Positions 1-6,840 of a stretch of 10,342 nucleotides of DNA are shown in pieces. Made by a program: the position numbers and the translations under genes. Within the stretch, counting starts at the first letter, position 1. The number at the start of each line of letters is the position of its first letter. The notes under the pieces were generated by a model. That model made no database searches. It was not told the origin of the DNA and saw only the letters and a list, made by a program, of their open reading frames with translations. Origin of the DNA: Nitrospirota bacterium (GTDB lineage Bacteria > Nitrospinota_A > UBA7883). The stretch is taken from the NCBI GenBank assembly GCA_011052055.1, contig DRJW01000341.1, positions 1 to 10,342 on the forward strand, written 5' to 3'.

Positions 1-19
1 CAAATAACGTCCGACCACC

Positions 20-115
20 GGTCTGCTCTACAGCACAGGCGGTCTGCTACGGCACGGGCGGTCTGCTTACGGCACGGGCGGTCTGCTCTACGGCACGGGC
101 GGTCTGCTCTACAGC
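20..115. repeat. 21-bp minisatellite, about 4.7 units
   Basis: Head-to-tail units begin at 20, 41, 60, 80 and 101, each opening with GGTCTGCT. Their lengths are 21, 19, 20, 21 and about 15 (the last is partial). The middle units differ only by 1-2 bp indels around CTCTAC / CTAC / CTTAC. Full-length units would read as a heptapeptide (GLLYGTG on plus, ARAVEQT on minus), but the 19- and 20-bp units break the phase and no start codon precedes the plus-strand frame. It is therefore best read as a non-coding tandem repeat. Polymerase slippage could explain it; so could assembly or homopolymer error, since it lies at the window edge. Confidence 0.9.
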
Positions 116-118
116 TTT

Positions 119-138
119 GGGCCCGTGGGCCCGTGGGC
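119..138. repeat. 8-bp GC-rich tandem repeat (GGGCCCGT, 2.5 copies)
   Basis: The octamer GGGCCCGT occurs at 119-126 and 127-134, followed by GGGC at 135-138. It sits between the 21-bp minisatellite and the small reading frame at 141-185. Each copy contains the self-complementary hexamer GGGCCC, so a transcript could fold here. No U-tract follows on either strand, so I do not call it an intrinsic terminator. Confidence 0.7.
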
Positions 139-140
139 TG

Positions 141-185
141 TCATTTTCTTTTTCTGGAGCATTCCCGAATGTTTGCTATCGGCAT
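141..185 (-). CDS. Possible 14-aa micropeptide or remnant 5' end of a gene
   Basis: This frame starts with ATG at 185-183, reads MPIANIRECSRKRK and stops at TGA (143-141). The case for translation is the ribosome binding site: AAGGAGG at 199-193 lies 7 nt before the ATG, close to the anti-SD ideal. It lies 25 bp beyond the stop of the PII gene on the same strand, so it would be the last cistron of the efflux operon. The peptide matches no family I know. Its end (A5-G-A4, then TGA) directly precedes the GC-rich repeats. A -1 shift in the A-run would continue for about 30 codons through repeats reading ARAVEQT, so this could be the stump of a longer gene disrupted by repeat expansion or an indel. 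It may also simply be a fortuitous purine-rich start. Confidence 0.35.
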   Translation of the reverse strand: MPIANIRECSRKRK

Positions 186-210
186 GATCTCCCCTCCTTT
201 ATAAACTGCC

Positions 211-540
211 CTATTTCCTCTCACCGGTTTCGATACGAACGGAGGTTTCCACATTGATGACAAATATTCTCCCGTCTCCCCGCAAGCCGGTATGCGCCGC
301 TTTTTCGATTTTCGAGACGACCTCGTCCACCAGCTCATCACGGCAAATGATCTCAATCTTCGAATGCGGGATGTAATCGACCAGATCATCCACGACTCCA
401 TGTCTTACGTTTTTGCCTATGCTCCTGCCAAAACCTCGCGCGTCCACAACGCTCATTCCCGTCAGGCCTTCAACAGTGTGAAGCGCCAGCGTCACAGCGG
501 AAAGCTTGTGAGGTTTTATATATGCTTTTATCTCTTTCAC
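211..540 (-). CDS. PII-type signalling protein of a metal-efflux operon (PII-NG-like)
   Basis: This 109-aa protein belongs to the PII (GlnB/GlnK) superfamily: small trimeric cytoplasmic proteins that bind ATP/ADP and control partner proteins through a flexible T-loop. It has the family opening (IKPHKL, residues 8-13), the GFGR motif before the T-loop (36-39), the B-loop TGLRGDGR (84-91) followed by IFV, and the C-loop RIETGE (102-107). It diverges at signalling positions. Aligned to E. coli GlnB, Tyr51, the uridylylation site, is Asp52; Tyr46 is His47; Gln39 is Ser40; and the second Arg of the C-loop RxR is Glu104. These changes fit the PII-NG group reported next to CusABC/CzcABC genes rather than a nitrogen regulator. 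No amtB or glnA is nearby. It starts at GTG, 14 bp after the czcA-like stop, with AAGGAGG at 554-548. Control of the pump or its expression by nucleotide state is inferred. Confidence 0.93.
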   Translation of the reverse strand: MKEIKAYIKPHKLSAVTLALHTVEGLTGMSVVDARGFGRSIGKNVRHGVVDDLVDYIPHSKIEIICRDELVDEVVSKIEKAAHTGLRGDGRIFVINVETSVRIETGERK

Positions 541-554
541 TTTTGCGCCTCCTT

Positions 555-3500
555 CTAGCTTGACAACGTTTCATTCTGCGGGTCTATAGCAAACCACTTG
601 TAGATCGCCGGTATGACCAGCAAAGTAAGAATGGTAGAAGTTACAAGGCCCCCGATAACCACGGTCGCAAGCGGCCTTTGCACCTCGCTACCCGTCCCTG
701 TGGAGAAAAGGAGCGGAATCAGGCCCAGCGCCGTAGTCAAAGCCGTCATCAGCACAGGCCGCATACGCATAAGCGCGCCTTGAATCGAGGCCTCGTCGAT
801 TGAAACACCGTCCCGCACAAGCTGGTTGAGATACGTAACCAGCACCATTCCGTTCTCAAGCGCAATGCCAAACAGCGCGATAAAACCGACCGAGGCCGGC
901 ACGGAAAGATTCTGGGACGATATCCATAACGCGACAACCCCCCCCACAAGCGCAAGCGGTATGTTGAGCAAAATCAGGAAAGAGTTTTTAAGTGAGTTAA
1001 AACTGAAAAACAGCAATAAGAAGACGATAGCCAGCGTGACCGGAATAACGACGGCCAGACGTTTATTGGCTTCTTGCTGGAGGCGGAACTGTCCGCCCCA
1101 GGTTAAGAGATATCCTGGAGGCAGTGAGACTTTTTCATCTATAACCTTTTTCGCCTCTTCAACAAAAGAGCCTATGTCCCTGCCGTTAACGTTTAACTGG
1201 ACGGTTATGAACCGCTGGTTGCTTTCACGAGTAATCTGGCGCGGGCCGATTATCTCCTCCATGCTCACCAGCTGAGTTAGAGGAACCACAACGCCGTCCG
1301 GAGTTCTGAGGCGGATCTCTTTTATCGCCTCGGCTGTCTCCCTGTACGGGGCGGCGTATCGTACCAGTATGTCGAAGCGGCGTATGCCTTCAAATATTTG
1401 TCCCGCTTTCTCGCCACCCACGGCGGCGCGGATTACCGATTGAACATCGGAGATGTTTATGCCGTAGCGGGCGATGGCCTGGCGGTCTACCTTGATAAGT
1501 AGTTGGGGCGTCCCGGATATCTGATCCGCCTGGACATCGGCTGAACCCCTGACCTGGCTTACAGCCTGGACAATCTCATCCGCCTTTTGTTTTAGTATCC
1601 GCAGGTCGTCACCAAAAAGCTTGATGGCAAGCTCCGCCCGAACTCCTTCTAAAAGCTCATCAACCGTCATGGCGATAGGCTGGGTGAAATTGGTAAGGAC
1701 GCCGGGAACTTCGCCAAGCTGTTCACGAATAGCGGCTTCAAGTTTCTCCTGATCGCTGGGAAAACGCCACTCGTCTTTCGGCTTGAGGAGCAGGTACATC
1801 TCGGCGCTGTTGACAGGATCGGTATGGGCCCCCACCTCGCCTCTGCCAATCCTCGATACCACACCGGTGATCTCTGGAACTTTCATCAGCCTTCTCTCCA
1901 CGCGCATGGTCACCTGCGCGCTTTCCGTAAGCGCGATCGAAGGAGCCATCGTAAGCCGTAAAACCAGCGTTCCCTCCTGTAGCGTGGGGGTAAACTCCGA
2001 TCCCAGCCGGGGGAAGACAAGCGCGCCGAGTATTACAAGCGCCATTGCTATGGTCACCGCCATAGATCGCCGCCGTATAAAAAAGCGGGCCATAGGCTCG
2101 TATAATTTTTTGAGCCAGCGAACAAGAAATACCTCACGCGCTTCGCTCTCTCCGCTTTTACCGCTTTCCGGTTTTTTCATCAGCAATTGGGAGAGGATAG
2201 GCGCGACAATGATGGCGAACAAAAGCGAGCCGAACATCGCCAGGGCTATCGTGTACGCCAGCGGACGGAAGGTTTTGCCTTCTACTCCCTGAAGTGTAAA
2301 TAATGGAAGAAAAACTATGATGATAATGGAGACGGCGAATACGATGGGCCTGCCAACCTCGATGCAGGCGCGCGCGACAACGTGAGCGCGTGACTCACCC
2401 GGATCCGCTTTTCTTAGCATCCGCTCCACGTTCTCCACTATAACGACGCTTCCGTCCACCATCATGCCGATAGCGATGGCCAGGCCGCCGAAAGACATCA
2501 GATTCGCCGAGATGTCGAATAAGTACATCCCGCCCATCGCAAAAAGGACGGAGAAAGGAATGGAGATAGCCACCACCAGACTGGGGCGGAAGGCCCCGAA
2601 AAACACCATGAGGATTATAATGACGAGTATGATCCCCTGCATGAGGGCGTCCTTGACTGTTTTTACGCACGCCTCGACAAGGGCTTTTTGCTCATAGTAT
2701 GGAACTATCTTAACGCCTTCAGGCAGAATCTTGTTTATCTTTGACAGCCGCTCCTCCACACTCCCGATTACCGTGGACGAGTTTGTTCCGAACAGCTTGA
2801 TAACCATTCCGGCTACAACTTCCCCTATGCCGTTCATGGTTTGAACTCCACGCCGGATAGCCCCGCCAATCTTGATATTAGCGATATTCTTTAAAAACAC
2901 CGGCGTCCCGTCTACAGTTTTGATGATAATGTTTTCCAAATCCTTGATCGAAGACGCAAGACCCACCGAGCGCACGATGAACTCTTCATTGGTCTTCTCT
3001 ATGAACTGGGCTCCAACGTTGAGGTTGTTCTCGCGTATCCTGTCGATAACATTGTCAAGTGTCACGCCATAGCGAAGGAGCGCATTGGGATCAATCACCA
3101 CATGGAACTGTTTCTCCCATCCGCCTATACCCAGGATCTCCGTTACGCCGGGTACCGTCTGAAGATTGAACTTGACCACCCAATCTTGTATAGTTCTAAG
3201 CTCGGTCAGAGAGTATTTCCCTGTCTCGTCATCGAGGTAGTAGAAAAGAACAAGCCCCATGCCGGTGGATATCGGCCCCATTCCCGGATCGCCAAAGCCT
3301 GGCGGAATATCGTTGCGGGCCTCTTGTAACCGCTCGTTTACCAGCTGACGGGCGAAATAAATATCCATCCCGTCTTCAAAATAAACATTCACAACAGACA
3401 GGCCAAAGTTGGAGACGGAGCGGATTTTCACAATCCCCGGCAAACCGTTCATGGCCGTCTCCACAGGATAGGTCACGTATTTTTCAACTTCTTCGGGAGC

Positions 3501-3665
3501 CAGTCCTTCAGTCTCGGTAAATATCTGGACAAGATTGGGAGAGACATCTGGAAAGGCGTCTATCGGAAGCTGGGTGTAGCCATAGTAACCAGCTACCATC
3601 ACCATTAGCGACATGACTGTAACAAGCAGTCTGTTGCTCAGAACAAAATTTATTATCCGCTCCAT
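555..3665 (-). CDS. czcA: CzcA/CusA-family heavy-metal efflux RND pump
   Basis: This is the inner-membrane proton/metal antiporter of a tripartite HME-RND efflux system. Its 1036 aa are full length for the family. TM1 lies at about 11-30, followed by the first periplasmic porter region (about 33-335), TM2-6 (about 340-490), a cytoplasmic linker, TM7 near 535, the second porter region and five C-terminal helices. TM4 holds MVDGSVVIVEN, with Asp404 and Glu411 matching the essential Asp408 and Glu415 of CzcA. The Asp402 equivalent is Ala398, as in CusA. The CusA methionines are absent: M623 aligns to Glu in TVDELLEG and M672 to Ile in RYGINISDV. This favours divalent cations (Co, Zn, Cd or Ni) over Cu(I)/Ag(I), although the substrate is not determined. 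C-terminal GTGSEVQRPLA is a family signature. It lies 13 bp after the adaptor gene, whose stop overlaps its ribosome binding site (AAAGGAGAG). Confidence 0.95.
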   Translation of the reverse strand: MERIINFVLSNRLLVTVMSLMVMVAGYYGYTQLPIDAFPDVSPNLVQIFTETEGLAPEEVEKYVTYPVETAMNGLPGIVKIRSVSNFGLSVVNVYFEDGMDIYFARQLVNERLQEARNDIPPGFGDPGMGPISTGMGLVLFYYLDDETGKYSLTELRTIQDWVVKFNLQTVPGVTEILGIGGWEKQFHVVIDPNALLRYGVTLDNVIDRIRENNLNVGAQFIEKTNEEFIVRSVGLASSIKDLENIIIKTVDGTPVFLKNIANIKIGGAIRRGVQTMNGIGEVVAGMVIKLFGTNSSTVIGSVEERLSKINKILPEGVKIVPYYEQKALVEACVKTVKDALMQGIILVIIILMVFFGAFRPSLVVAISIPFSVLFAMGGMYLFDISANLMSFGGLAIAIGMMVDGSVVIVENVERMLRKADPGESRAHVVARACIEVGRPIVFAVSIIIIVFLPLFTLQGVEGKTFRPLAYTIALAMFGSLLFAIIVAPILSQLLMKKPESGKSGESEAREVFLVRWLKKLYEPMARFFIRRRSMAVTIAMALVILGALVFPRLGSEFTPTLQEGTLVLRLTMAPSIALTESAQVTMRVERRLMKVPEITGVVSRIGRGEVGAHTDPVNSAEMYLLLKPKDEWRFPSDQEKLEAAIREQLGEVPGVLTNFTQPIAMTVDELLEGVRAELAIKLFGDDLRILKQKADEIVQAVSQVRGSADVQADQISGTPQLLIKVDRQAIARYGINISDVQSVIRAAVGGEKAGQIFEGIRRFDILVRYAAPYRETAEAIKEIRLRTPDGVVVPLTQLVSMEEIIGPRQITRESNQRFITVQLNVNGRDIGSFVEEAKKVIDEKVSLPPGYLLTWGGQFRLQQEANKRLAVVIPVTLAIVFLLLFFSFNSLKNSFLILLNIPLALVGGVVALWISSQNLSVPASVGFIALFGIALENGMVLVTYLNQLVRDGVSIDEASIQGALMRMRPVLMTALTTALGLIPLLFSTGTGSEVQRPLATVVIGGLVTSTILTLLVIPAIYKWFAIDPQNETLSS

Positions 3666-3678
3666 TATCGACTCTCCT

Positions 3679-4953
3679 TTAATGGCTGTGTCCGGCCTCG
3701 AACTCTCCTTTGGAGAACTGGGCTTTCAGCGTGAACGCGCCTTTGGTTGCATACTTGTTTCCTGAAGACAGCCCGGATACGATCTCTACGTTTGTCTTGT
3801 CCGACTGGCCTACCGTAACCAGACTCGGCTCGAATCCTTCTGCGGTTTCAATGAAAACGACAGTTTTGCCTTCGTAGGTCTGGAGCGCCGTTTTCGGCGC
3901 GATGACGGGAACGGATATATTTTTGACAGTGACCTTGCCGGTGATAAAAAGACCGGGACGAAGCGCTCCTTTGTCGTTGGATACAACCGCGCGCGCGATG
4001 GCGGTGCGGGTCTGCTCTCCGACAATCGGCCCCACGTATGAGATAACGCCTGTGGTGTCCGGGATGCCATGCCCGGCGGTAATAGCGACTTTGGCTCCTT
4101 CTTTTACGAAAGGAAGGTCTTTTTCGTACACGCTAAGGTCTACCCACACTGTGCTTAAATCGGCCACGACGAACAGGCCGGCGTCGTTTTGAACCGCCTC
4201 GCCCAGCGCCACGTGTTTCTTGATAACGGTTCCATTGAACGGAGCTGTGATTTCGTAAAAAGTAAAGGTAGCGTCGGTGTGTTCGGGCAGTTGTTTAAGG
4301 TACTTTTCCGTAAATCCCAGGGCGTGAAGTTTCTGCTCGGCGGAGCGAAGCGCGATACGCATCTCCGCCAGCTCCTGTTTGGCGTTCAGGTAATCCTGTT
4401 CGGAAGAGACTTTTTTGCGCCAAAGCCTCTCTTCCCTGGAATAGTTCGCTTTGGCCAGCGATAGCCGCTCGATGGCCGCCAGGTACTCCGCCTTCGCGCT
4501 GGCAAGCTCGCGGCTTTCAAGAACCGCCATCACTTCCCCCAGCTTTACATGGTCGCCAAGGTTTTTACGGACTTCGCGGACGACGCCTGAAACGCGGGGG
4601 ACAACATGGGCGACTCTGTCTGCGTTTACAGAGACTTCGCCAGGAAGAGTGACACTGATGTTTAATTGCCCCGGCCCTGCCAGCGAGGTTTGCACTCCAA
4701 ACTCCTCAAGCTCTTTTTTGCTTAAACGTACTATCTCCTCCCCGTGACCGGCATCAGCGCTTTTGTCATGGCCTTTTCCCTGTTTCGCGTCTTCATTCTC
4801 GTTGTGGGCGTGTTTCTCCTCGCCCTGATCCAGAGAATTTTCTTTCTGTCCGGAATGATTTTCAGAGGAGTCGCACCCCGAAGAAGCTGAAATGAGCAGG
4901 GCGAATAACAGCGCGATCAGCGCTATGCCCGGCCTGTCTTTTATATTCACCAT
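3679..4953 (-). CDS. czcB: CzcB-type periplasmic adaptor (membrane fusion protein)
   Basis: This 424-aa HlyD/CzcB-family adaptor links the RND pump to the outer-membrane channel. A hydrophobic N-terminus (about 8-23) ends in SASSGC with Cys27. It is a plausible but loose lipobox, so the protein is probably lipid-anchored in the periplasm. After it comes a charged low-complexity stretch (28-73) with His33, 48, 50, 62 and 70, and the protein ends in HSH; both could bind metal. The split lipoyl/barrel-sandwich domain is seen at VVPRVSGVVREVRKNLGD (about 117-134) and ITAPFNGTVIKKHV (about 235-248), flanking an alpha hairpin (about 148-215). Beta-barrel (about 265-345) and membrane-proximal domains follow. 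The ATG directly abuts the TAA of the upstream czcC-like gene with no gap, and the SD GGAGAG lies inside that gene, which suggests translational coupling. There is no CusF-like domain. Confidence 0.94.
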   Translation of the reverse strand: MVNIKDRPGIALIALLFALLISASSGCDSSENHSGQKENSLDQGEEKHAHNENEDAKQGKGHDKSADAGHGEEIVRLSKKELEEFGVQTSLAGPGQLNISVTLPGEVSVNADRVAHVVPRVSGVVREVRKNLGDHVKLGEVMAVLESRELASAKAEYLAAIERLSLAKANYSREERLWRKKVSSEQDYLNAKQELAEMRIALRSAEQKLHALGFTEKYLKQLPEHTDATFTFYEITAPFNGTVIKKHVALGEAVQNDAGLFVVADLSTVWVDLSVYEKDLPFVKEGAKVAITAGHGIPDTTGVISYVGPIVGEQTRTAIARAVVSNDKGALRPGLFITGKVTVKNISVPVIAPKTALQTYEGKTVVFIETAEGFEPSLVTVGQSDKTNVEIVSGLSSGNKYATKGAFTLKAQFSKGEFEAGHSH

Positions 4954-6321
4954 TTATTTCTCTCCATTCATGCTGGATAAATTTATTCCTCCAGCTATCA
5001 GTCTTTCAACATCCGCCACCGCCTTGTGGTACGCGGACAGTGTATTGATAAATTCAGATTTCACTTCAAACAGGACACGCTGGGCGTCGAGCACTTCAAG
5101 GAAACTGAACTTCCCTTCGCGGTATCCTACATTGGCGGTGTCAAAAGCCAATTGCGCTCCGGGCAGAACGTCATCGCGCAGAGCCAGGGCCGCCGAGTTT
5201 CCAGACGATAGCTCCTGATAGCTTTGAGCCAATGTGGATCTGATGCGGGATATAGTCGCTTGACGTTGCTCCCTCGCTCTTGTGAGATTGAAACGCGCCT
5301 CGCGCAAAGCGCCCTGGTTGCGGTTGAATATTTGAATAGGTATGGAAAAACCCATTACCAGCGCTGTGTCTTGCGTCTCTCTTAACTGACGAACGCCACC
5401 TTCCAAAGTGAGGTCGGGAATCTGTCCCGCCCTTTCCAACTGGACAGCCGCCCTGTATTTGTCAAGCTGTTCATCCCACCGGGCTATCTCCGGGTTTCTT
5501 CCGATTAATTTTACGAGTTGCTCGACTTGCGGAATTGTCTCCACTACATCCAGGCTCCCATCAACCTTTTCAAATACCGGCCTGGCGCTACCCCATAGCT
5601 CGGCCAGCTTCTTGTATGCGGCGGTAACCCTGGCGCGCGCTTTGCGCAGTCTGATCTGACTTATAGAGAATTCAACTTTCGCCTTGGTTTGATCTATTGG
5701 TGGAGCCTTGCCCGCCGCGACCCGTACCGTGGCCGTATTCAAGGCCTTTTGCGCCAGTTGAACAAGTTTTTTCGCCAAGGCAAGCTGTTCCTGGGCGGTC
5801 AGGGCGTCGATGAAAGATTTTGTAACCTCGGCAAACGTATCGATGCGCGCCGTTTTGTAATCCCACCCGGCAAGAGCCGTTTCAAATTTAGCGACCTTTG
5901 CCCGTTTTGAGCGCTTGCCGCCAAGCTCGATCAACTGACTCAGCGACAGCGTGGTTTCCGCCCTGTTGTAATCGTTATATGAATCTGTCCCCTGAGCGTT
6001 TTCAATCAGGGCCGACGCAGTGGGATTTGGCAAAAGCCCCGCCTGTAATGTGTTTGCCTCTCTGGCCCTGATTTCCCACGCGAACGCTCGAAGACTATGG
6101 TTTCTCATCAAGGCTAAAGATAAAGCCTGACGCAGATTGATAGCCCCTTTCGGCTCCTGGGGAAATAGCTGGTCATTATTCTTCTCGCCAGCCGGCTCTG
6201 CGGGAGCCTGATACGATTGAATATCGTCCGGCCCAATCGCGCTGGAGCTTTGCGCCGCGAATACGACGGCTCCAATCAATAGCGCCATGCCATACGGAAA
6301 ATGGCTTTTAATAAACGACAT
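4954..6321 (-). CDS. czcC: CzcC-type outer membrane efflux factor (TolC superfamily)
   Basis: This 455-aa outer-membrane channel subunit is the exit duct of the efflux complex. I start it at ATG 6321-6319 because GGAGGA sits 5-6 nt upstream and the product then opens with a signal peptide (hydrophobic 12-23, likely cleavage after SSSA at 28). A TTG at 6354 would extend it by 11 residues, has no SD, and falls in an A/GCGC-rich stretch. Two OEP repeats are visible. The first runs from about residue 62 (NLRQALSLALMRNHSLRAFA) through QLIELGGKRSKRAK. The second starts near LIGRNPEIARWDEQL and contains IPDLTLEGGVRQL and the closing EGKFSFLEVLDAQRVLFEVK. There is no lipobox Cys, unlike many TolC-family lipoproteins such as CusC. 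It lies 84 bp after the small secreted-protein gene and directly abuts the adaptor gene. Confidence 0.93.
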   Translation of the reverse strand: MSFIKSHFPYGMALLIGAVVFAAQSSSAIGPDDIQSYQAPAEPAGEKNNDQLFPQEPKGAINLRQALSLALMRNHSLRAFAWEIRAREANTLQAGLLPNPTASALIENAQGTDSYNDYNRAETTLSLSQLIELGGKRSKRAKVAKFETALAGWDYKTARIDTFAEVTKSFIDALTAQEQLALAKKLVQLAQKALNTATVRVAAGKAPPIDQTKAKVEFSISQIRLRKARARVTAAYKKLAELWGSARPVFEKVDGSLDVVETIPQVEQLVKLIGRNPEIARWDEQLDKYRAAVQLERAGQIPDLTLEGGVRQLRETQDTALVMGFSIPIQIFNRNQGALREARFNLTRAREQRQATISRIRSTLAQSYQELSSGNSAALALRDDVLPGAQLAFDTANVGYREGKFSFLEVLDAQRVLFEVKSEFINTLSAYHKAVADVERLIAGGINLSSMNGEK

Positions 6322-6325
6322 GAAT

Positions 6326-6331
6326 TCCTCC
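6326..6331 (-). promoter_or_regulatory. Ribosome binding site fixing the czcC start
   Basis: On the minus strand GGAGGA precedes ATG 6321-6319 with AATTC/ATTC spacing. It is the reason for choosing this start over the upstream TTG at 6354. Confidence 0.8.
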
Positions 6332-6342
6332 GAAACATTAAT

Positions 6343-6361
6343 AAAAAAGCGCAAAAAGCGC
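6343..6361 (-). terminator. Weak hairpin plus T6, possible attenuator before czcC
   Basis: Read on the minus strand, GCGC (6361-6358), a T5 loop and GCGC (6352-6349) are followed by TTTTTT (6348-6343). The four-base stem is short for an intrinsic terminator. It could at most cause partial termination between the secreted-protein gene and the efflux genes. Alternatively it is just a direct repeat of AAAAAGCGC. Confidence 0.22.
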
Positions 6362-6369
6362 GTCTATGG

Positions 6370-6392
6370 TTCGCTCGATTACAGCGAGCGGA
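6370..6392 (-). repeat. Intercistronic inverted repeat
   Basis: CGCTCG (6372-6377) and CGAGCG (6385-6390) form a 6-bp stem around a 7-nt loop, extendable by a G-T and an A-T pair. It lies in the 84-bp gap between the secreted-protein gene and czcC, just upstream of the weak GCGC hairpin. No U-tract follows directly. It could stabilise or process the mRNA. Confidence 0.4.
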
Positions 6393-6405
6393 ATGTTTGG
6401 ATGAG

Positions 6406-6816
6406 TTAAATCAGGAGGATGACACAGCGAAGAAGTGAGAGAGTGTGATTGCTCCTCGATACATCGGGCAAGTATAAGTATTTAACAGGGGCTATCTCAG
6501 GAGCTTGTCCGGGGATAGCCCCGGCGATATCTGGTGTCCACGAGTGGAGATCGGTCTGCTGTATCTTATAGACAGCAGGTTGTATGTCTCCTATCGACAG
6601 GGGAATATCGAGGCAGTGGTCGCCATGACGCTCGTCCACCGGCCCCCTGGGCTTAACAGGAAAAGCGACCGCGCCGCGCCCATAGTTTGCGGCTTCGAAA
6701 TTCACATGGTGCGTATCAATGCAGAGGATGCCCGCTTCGGCTCCGCCATAGCTAATGAATAAAAGCGGAAAAAGCGCAAACCACACCAAAAATGTCAGTC
6801 TTCGGAACTTATCCAA
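6406..6816 (-). CDS. Small secreted Cys/His-bearing protein leading the efflux operon, unknown family
   Basis: I do not recognise a named family. I start it at TTG 6816-6814: AAGGTGA lies 5-6 nt upstream, and the 136-aa product then opens with a clean signal peptide (DKFRR, hydrophobic 7-22, cleavage after AEA at 28). An earlier in-frame TTG at 6864 lies inside the operator-like dyad and has no SD. The mature part carries Cys32, His36-His37, and a compact ERHGDHCLDIPL segment (62-73) with His64, His67 and Cys68, a plausible metal site. It ends in a hydrophobic SLLRCVILLI tail. Its place as first gene of the efflux operon suggests a periplasmic metal-binding or accessory role, like the non-homologous small leader proteins of other czc/cnr clusters. 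Small proteins with a C-x-D-I-P-L core upstream of HME-RND genes seem familiar to me from other genomes, but I cannot confirm this here. Confidence 0.72.
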   Translation of the reverse strand: MDKFRRLTFLVWFALFPLLFISYGGAEAGILCIDTHHVNFEAANYGRGAVAFPVKPRGPVDERHGDHCLDIPLSIGDIQPAVYKIQQTDLHSWTPDIAGAIPGQAPEIAPVKYLYLPDVSRSNHTLSLLRCVILLI

Positions 6817-6818
6817 TT

Positions 6819-6826
6819 GCTCACCT
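6819..6826 (-). promoter_or_regulatory. Ribosome binding site supporting the TTG start of the secreted protein
   Basis: The minus strand reads AAGGTGAG, then CAA, then TTG (6816-6814). It decides the start because the product then begins with a signal peptide, whereas the upstream TTG at 6864 has no such site. Confidence 0.6.
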
Positions 6827-6840
6827 TGCTTTTTGAGACC

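Noticed and set aside
20..115. CRISPR array
   Set aside because: The units are contiguous with no spacers, and there is no cas gene in the window.
119..138. Intrinsic terminator of the efflux operon in the GGGCCC repeats
   Set aside because: Hairpin potential exists, but no U-run follows on the minus strand.
8..184. Plus-strand open frame through the 21-bp repeats encoding GLLYGTG-like heptads
   Set aside because: It has no ATG, GTG or TTG before the repeats, no ribosome binding site, and an in-frame stop at 5-7. The frame survives two indels by coincidence of their sum.
826..1275. 149-codon plus-strand frame, and other long frames opposite the efflux genes (for example 1783-2292)
   Set aside because: They are antisense shadows of well-conserved coding sequence, with no SD and no recognisable protein features.
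555..3665. Assigning the pump as CusA (Cu/Ag)
   Set aside because: The equivalents of the CusA copper-binding methionines at 623 and 672 are Glu and Ile, and the adaptor shows no CusF-like domain.
6322..6354. Longer N-terminus of CzcC from TTG at 6354
   Set aside because: It lacks an SD, while the ATG at 6321 has GGAGGA and yields a normal signal peptide.
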